Positions 63,633-64,000 of a stretch of 64,000 nt of DNA are shown one piece after another; the first letter of the stretch is position 1, and each line of letters begins with the position of its first letter. The stretch covers positions 400,196,645-400,260,644 of the forward strand of contig NC_053389.1 of the NCBI RefSeq assembly GCF_905171765.1, written 5' to 3'. The translations under genes and the position numbers were made by a program. This DNA comes from Bufo bufo (taxonomy: Eukaryota; Chordata; Amphibia; Anura; Bufonidae). The notes under the pieces are model-generated. The model had not been told where the DNA came from. It searched no databases and was given only the letters and a program-made list of their open reading frames with translations.

Positions 63633-64000
63633 CCAAAAGAAAAGGAAGCACCAAAGCCCGAATCATTAAAGAGAGACGATCGACCACAAAACAGCATCAG
63701 GAACAGTTTACACAGATAGCTGGAGTTCTAACAACGCTGCGGCCGATTCTGCAGAGTGGTGAGCCAACTAGCGTAATAAATGATATTACAGCTTTATGCG
63801 ACATAACACCAATACCCAATACGCAAGATGTAATACCTTGTAAAAAGCACATCACATTTGATACGCCAGACACATGCAGCAACGTACAACAGATAAGCGA
63901 ACCCCAACAGCGATACGCGCCTCTTGTCCATTCCTGTTATTGCCGGGGTGGAGAGACGTACGACGCATTGAGGGATATCGCGAAATGTAATGACAAAATG
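63633..64000 (+). CDS. Predicted exon 7, runs off the window
   Basis: Acceptor CTTTAAATTTCAG. In phase 1 it starts P-KRKGSTKARIIKERRSTT, a strong nuclear-localisation-like stretch. It continues 122 codons without a stop to the window end. Near the end is a Cys-rich patch, HSCYCRGGETYDALRDIAKC. It accepts phase-1 joins from exons 3, 5 or 6, so it is likely the shared main body of the protein family made by this locus. CpG-rich codons again. I do not recognise the protein. The rest lies beyond 64000. Confidence 0.6.

Noticed and set aside
60413..64000. Assigning the right-edge locus firmly to herpesviruses
   Set aside because: No capsid, terminase or polymerase sequence is in the window and no residue-level similarity was established; only the gene plan is similar.

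Overview
The window looks like vertebrate, probably anuran amphibian, nuclear DNA. No ribosome-binding-site-led operons are visible. It is a dense, nested stack of eukaryotic transposable elements typical of frog genomes: hAT/ZBED-type, piggyBac, Tc1/mariner and PIF/Harbinger-type DNA elements, a DIRS tyrosine-recombinase retrotransposon, an L1-type LINE and Ty3/gypsy LTR elements, with micro- and minisatellites. The species assignment is inference from element content, and no database was searched. Apart from the locus at the right edge, I see no host protein-coding gene, and no tRNA, rRNA or CRISPR.

Layout. 1-3.4 kb: hairpins, a PIF-type MITE, and a minus-strand gypsy LTR with integrase remains. 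3.4-7.7 kb: hAT terminal sequence carrying two solo LTRs, a ~50-bp tandem array, a 92-bp minisatellite and hAT C-terminal fragments. 8.6-9.0 kb: a 75-bp triplication and a hAT MITE. 9.5-15.2 kb: a minus-strand hAT transposase pseudogene split by a non-autonomous LTR element (11499-14593). 15.2-17.4 kb: repeat remnants. 17.4-33.2 kb: a DIRS element interrupted by a full-length L1 with both ORFs open (19100-24946), by a piggyBac element (26342-31634) that itself carries a PIF MITE and a ~394-bp tandem array, and by a TTAA-flanked MITE. 33.8-36.3 kb: a hAT MITE split by a Tc1 element, itself split by a 630-bp insertion. 37.4-44.1 kb: a plus-strand hAT element with three insertions and a tail of short repeats. 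44.1-48.2 kb: piggyBac-type TTAA elements rich in hairpins. 48.2-50.4 kb: gypsy LTR and gag, fused to a Tc1 transposase.

From 50354 to 60912 a 5.28-kb unit is present twice in tandem and is nearly identical. It holds the gag end, Tc1, a piggyBac right end, a PIF MITE, a hAT 3' fragment and the start of the unidentified locus. The copies differ by about ten substitutions, one A-run indel and a 9-bp hairpin-loop inversion.

The most interesting part is the right edge (about 60413-64000, running off the window). A repeat-rich upstream region leads to a TATA box, a non-coding first exon, an intron of four ~137-bp tandem repeats, and then a series of short, CpG-rich coding exons with strong GTAAGT/GTAAGG donors, nuclear-localisation-like KRK motifs and a VIDLT SUMO-interaction-like motif. 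Most exon junctions share one phase and two exons start with ATG at the acceptor. I do not recognise the protein. The plan resembles a spliced immediate-early regulatory locus of a nuclear DNA virus, so an endogenous virus or virus-derived giant transposon is a leading but unproven hypothesis. A rapidly evolving host nuclear protein is the main alternative.
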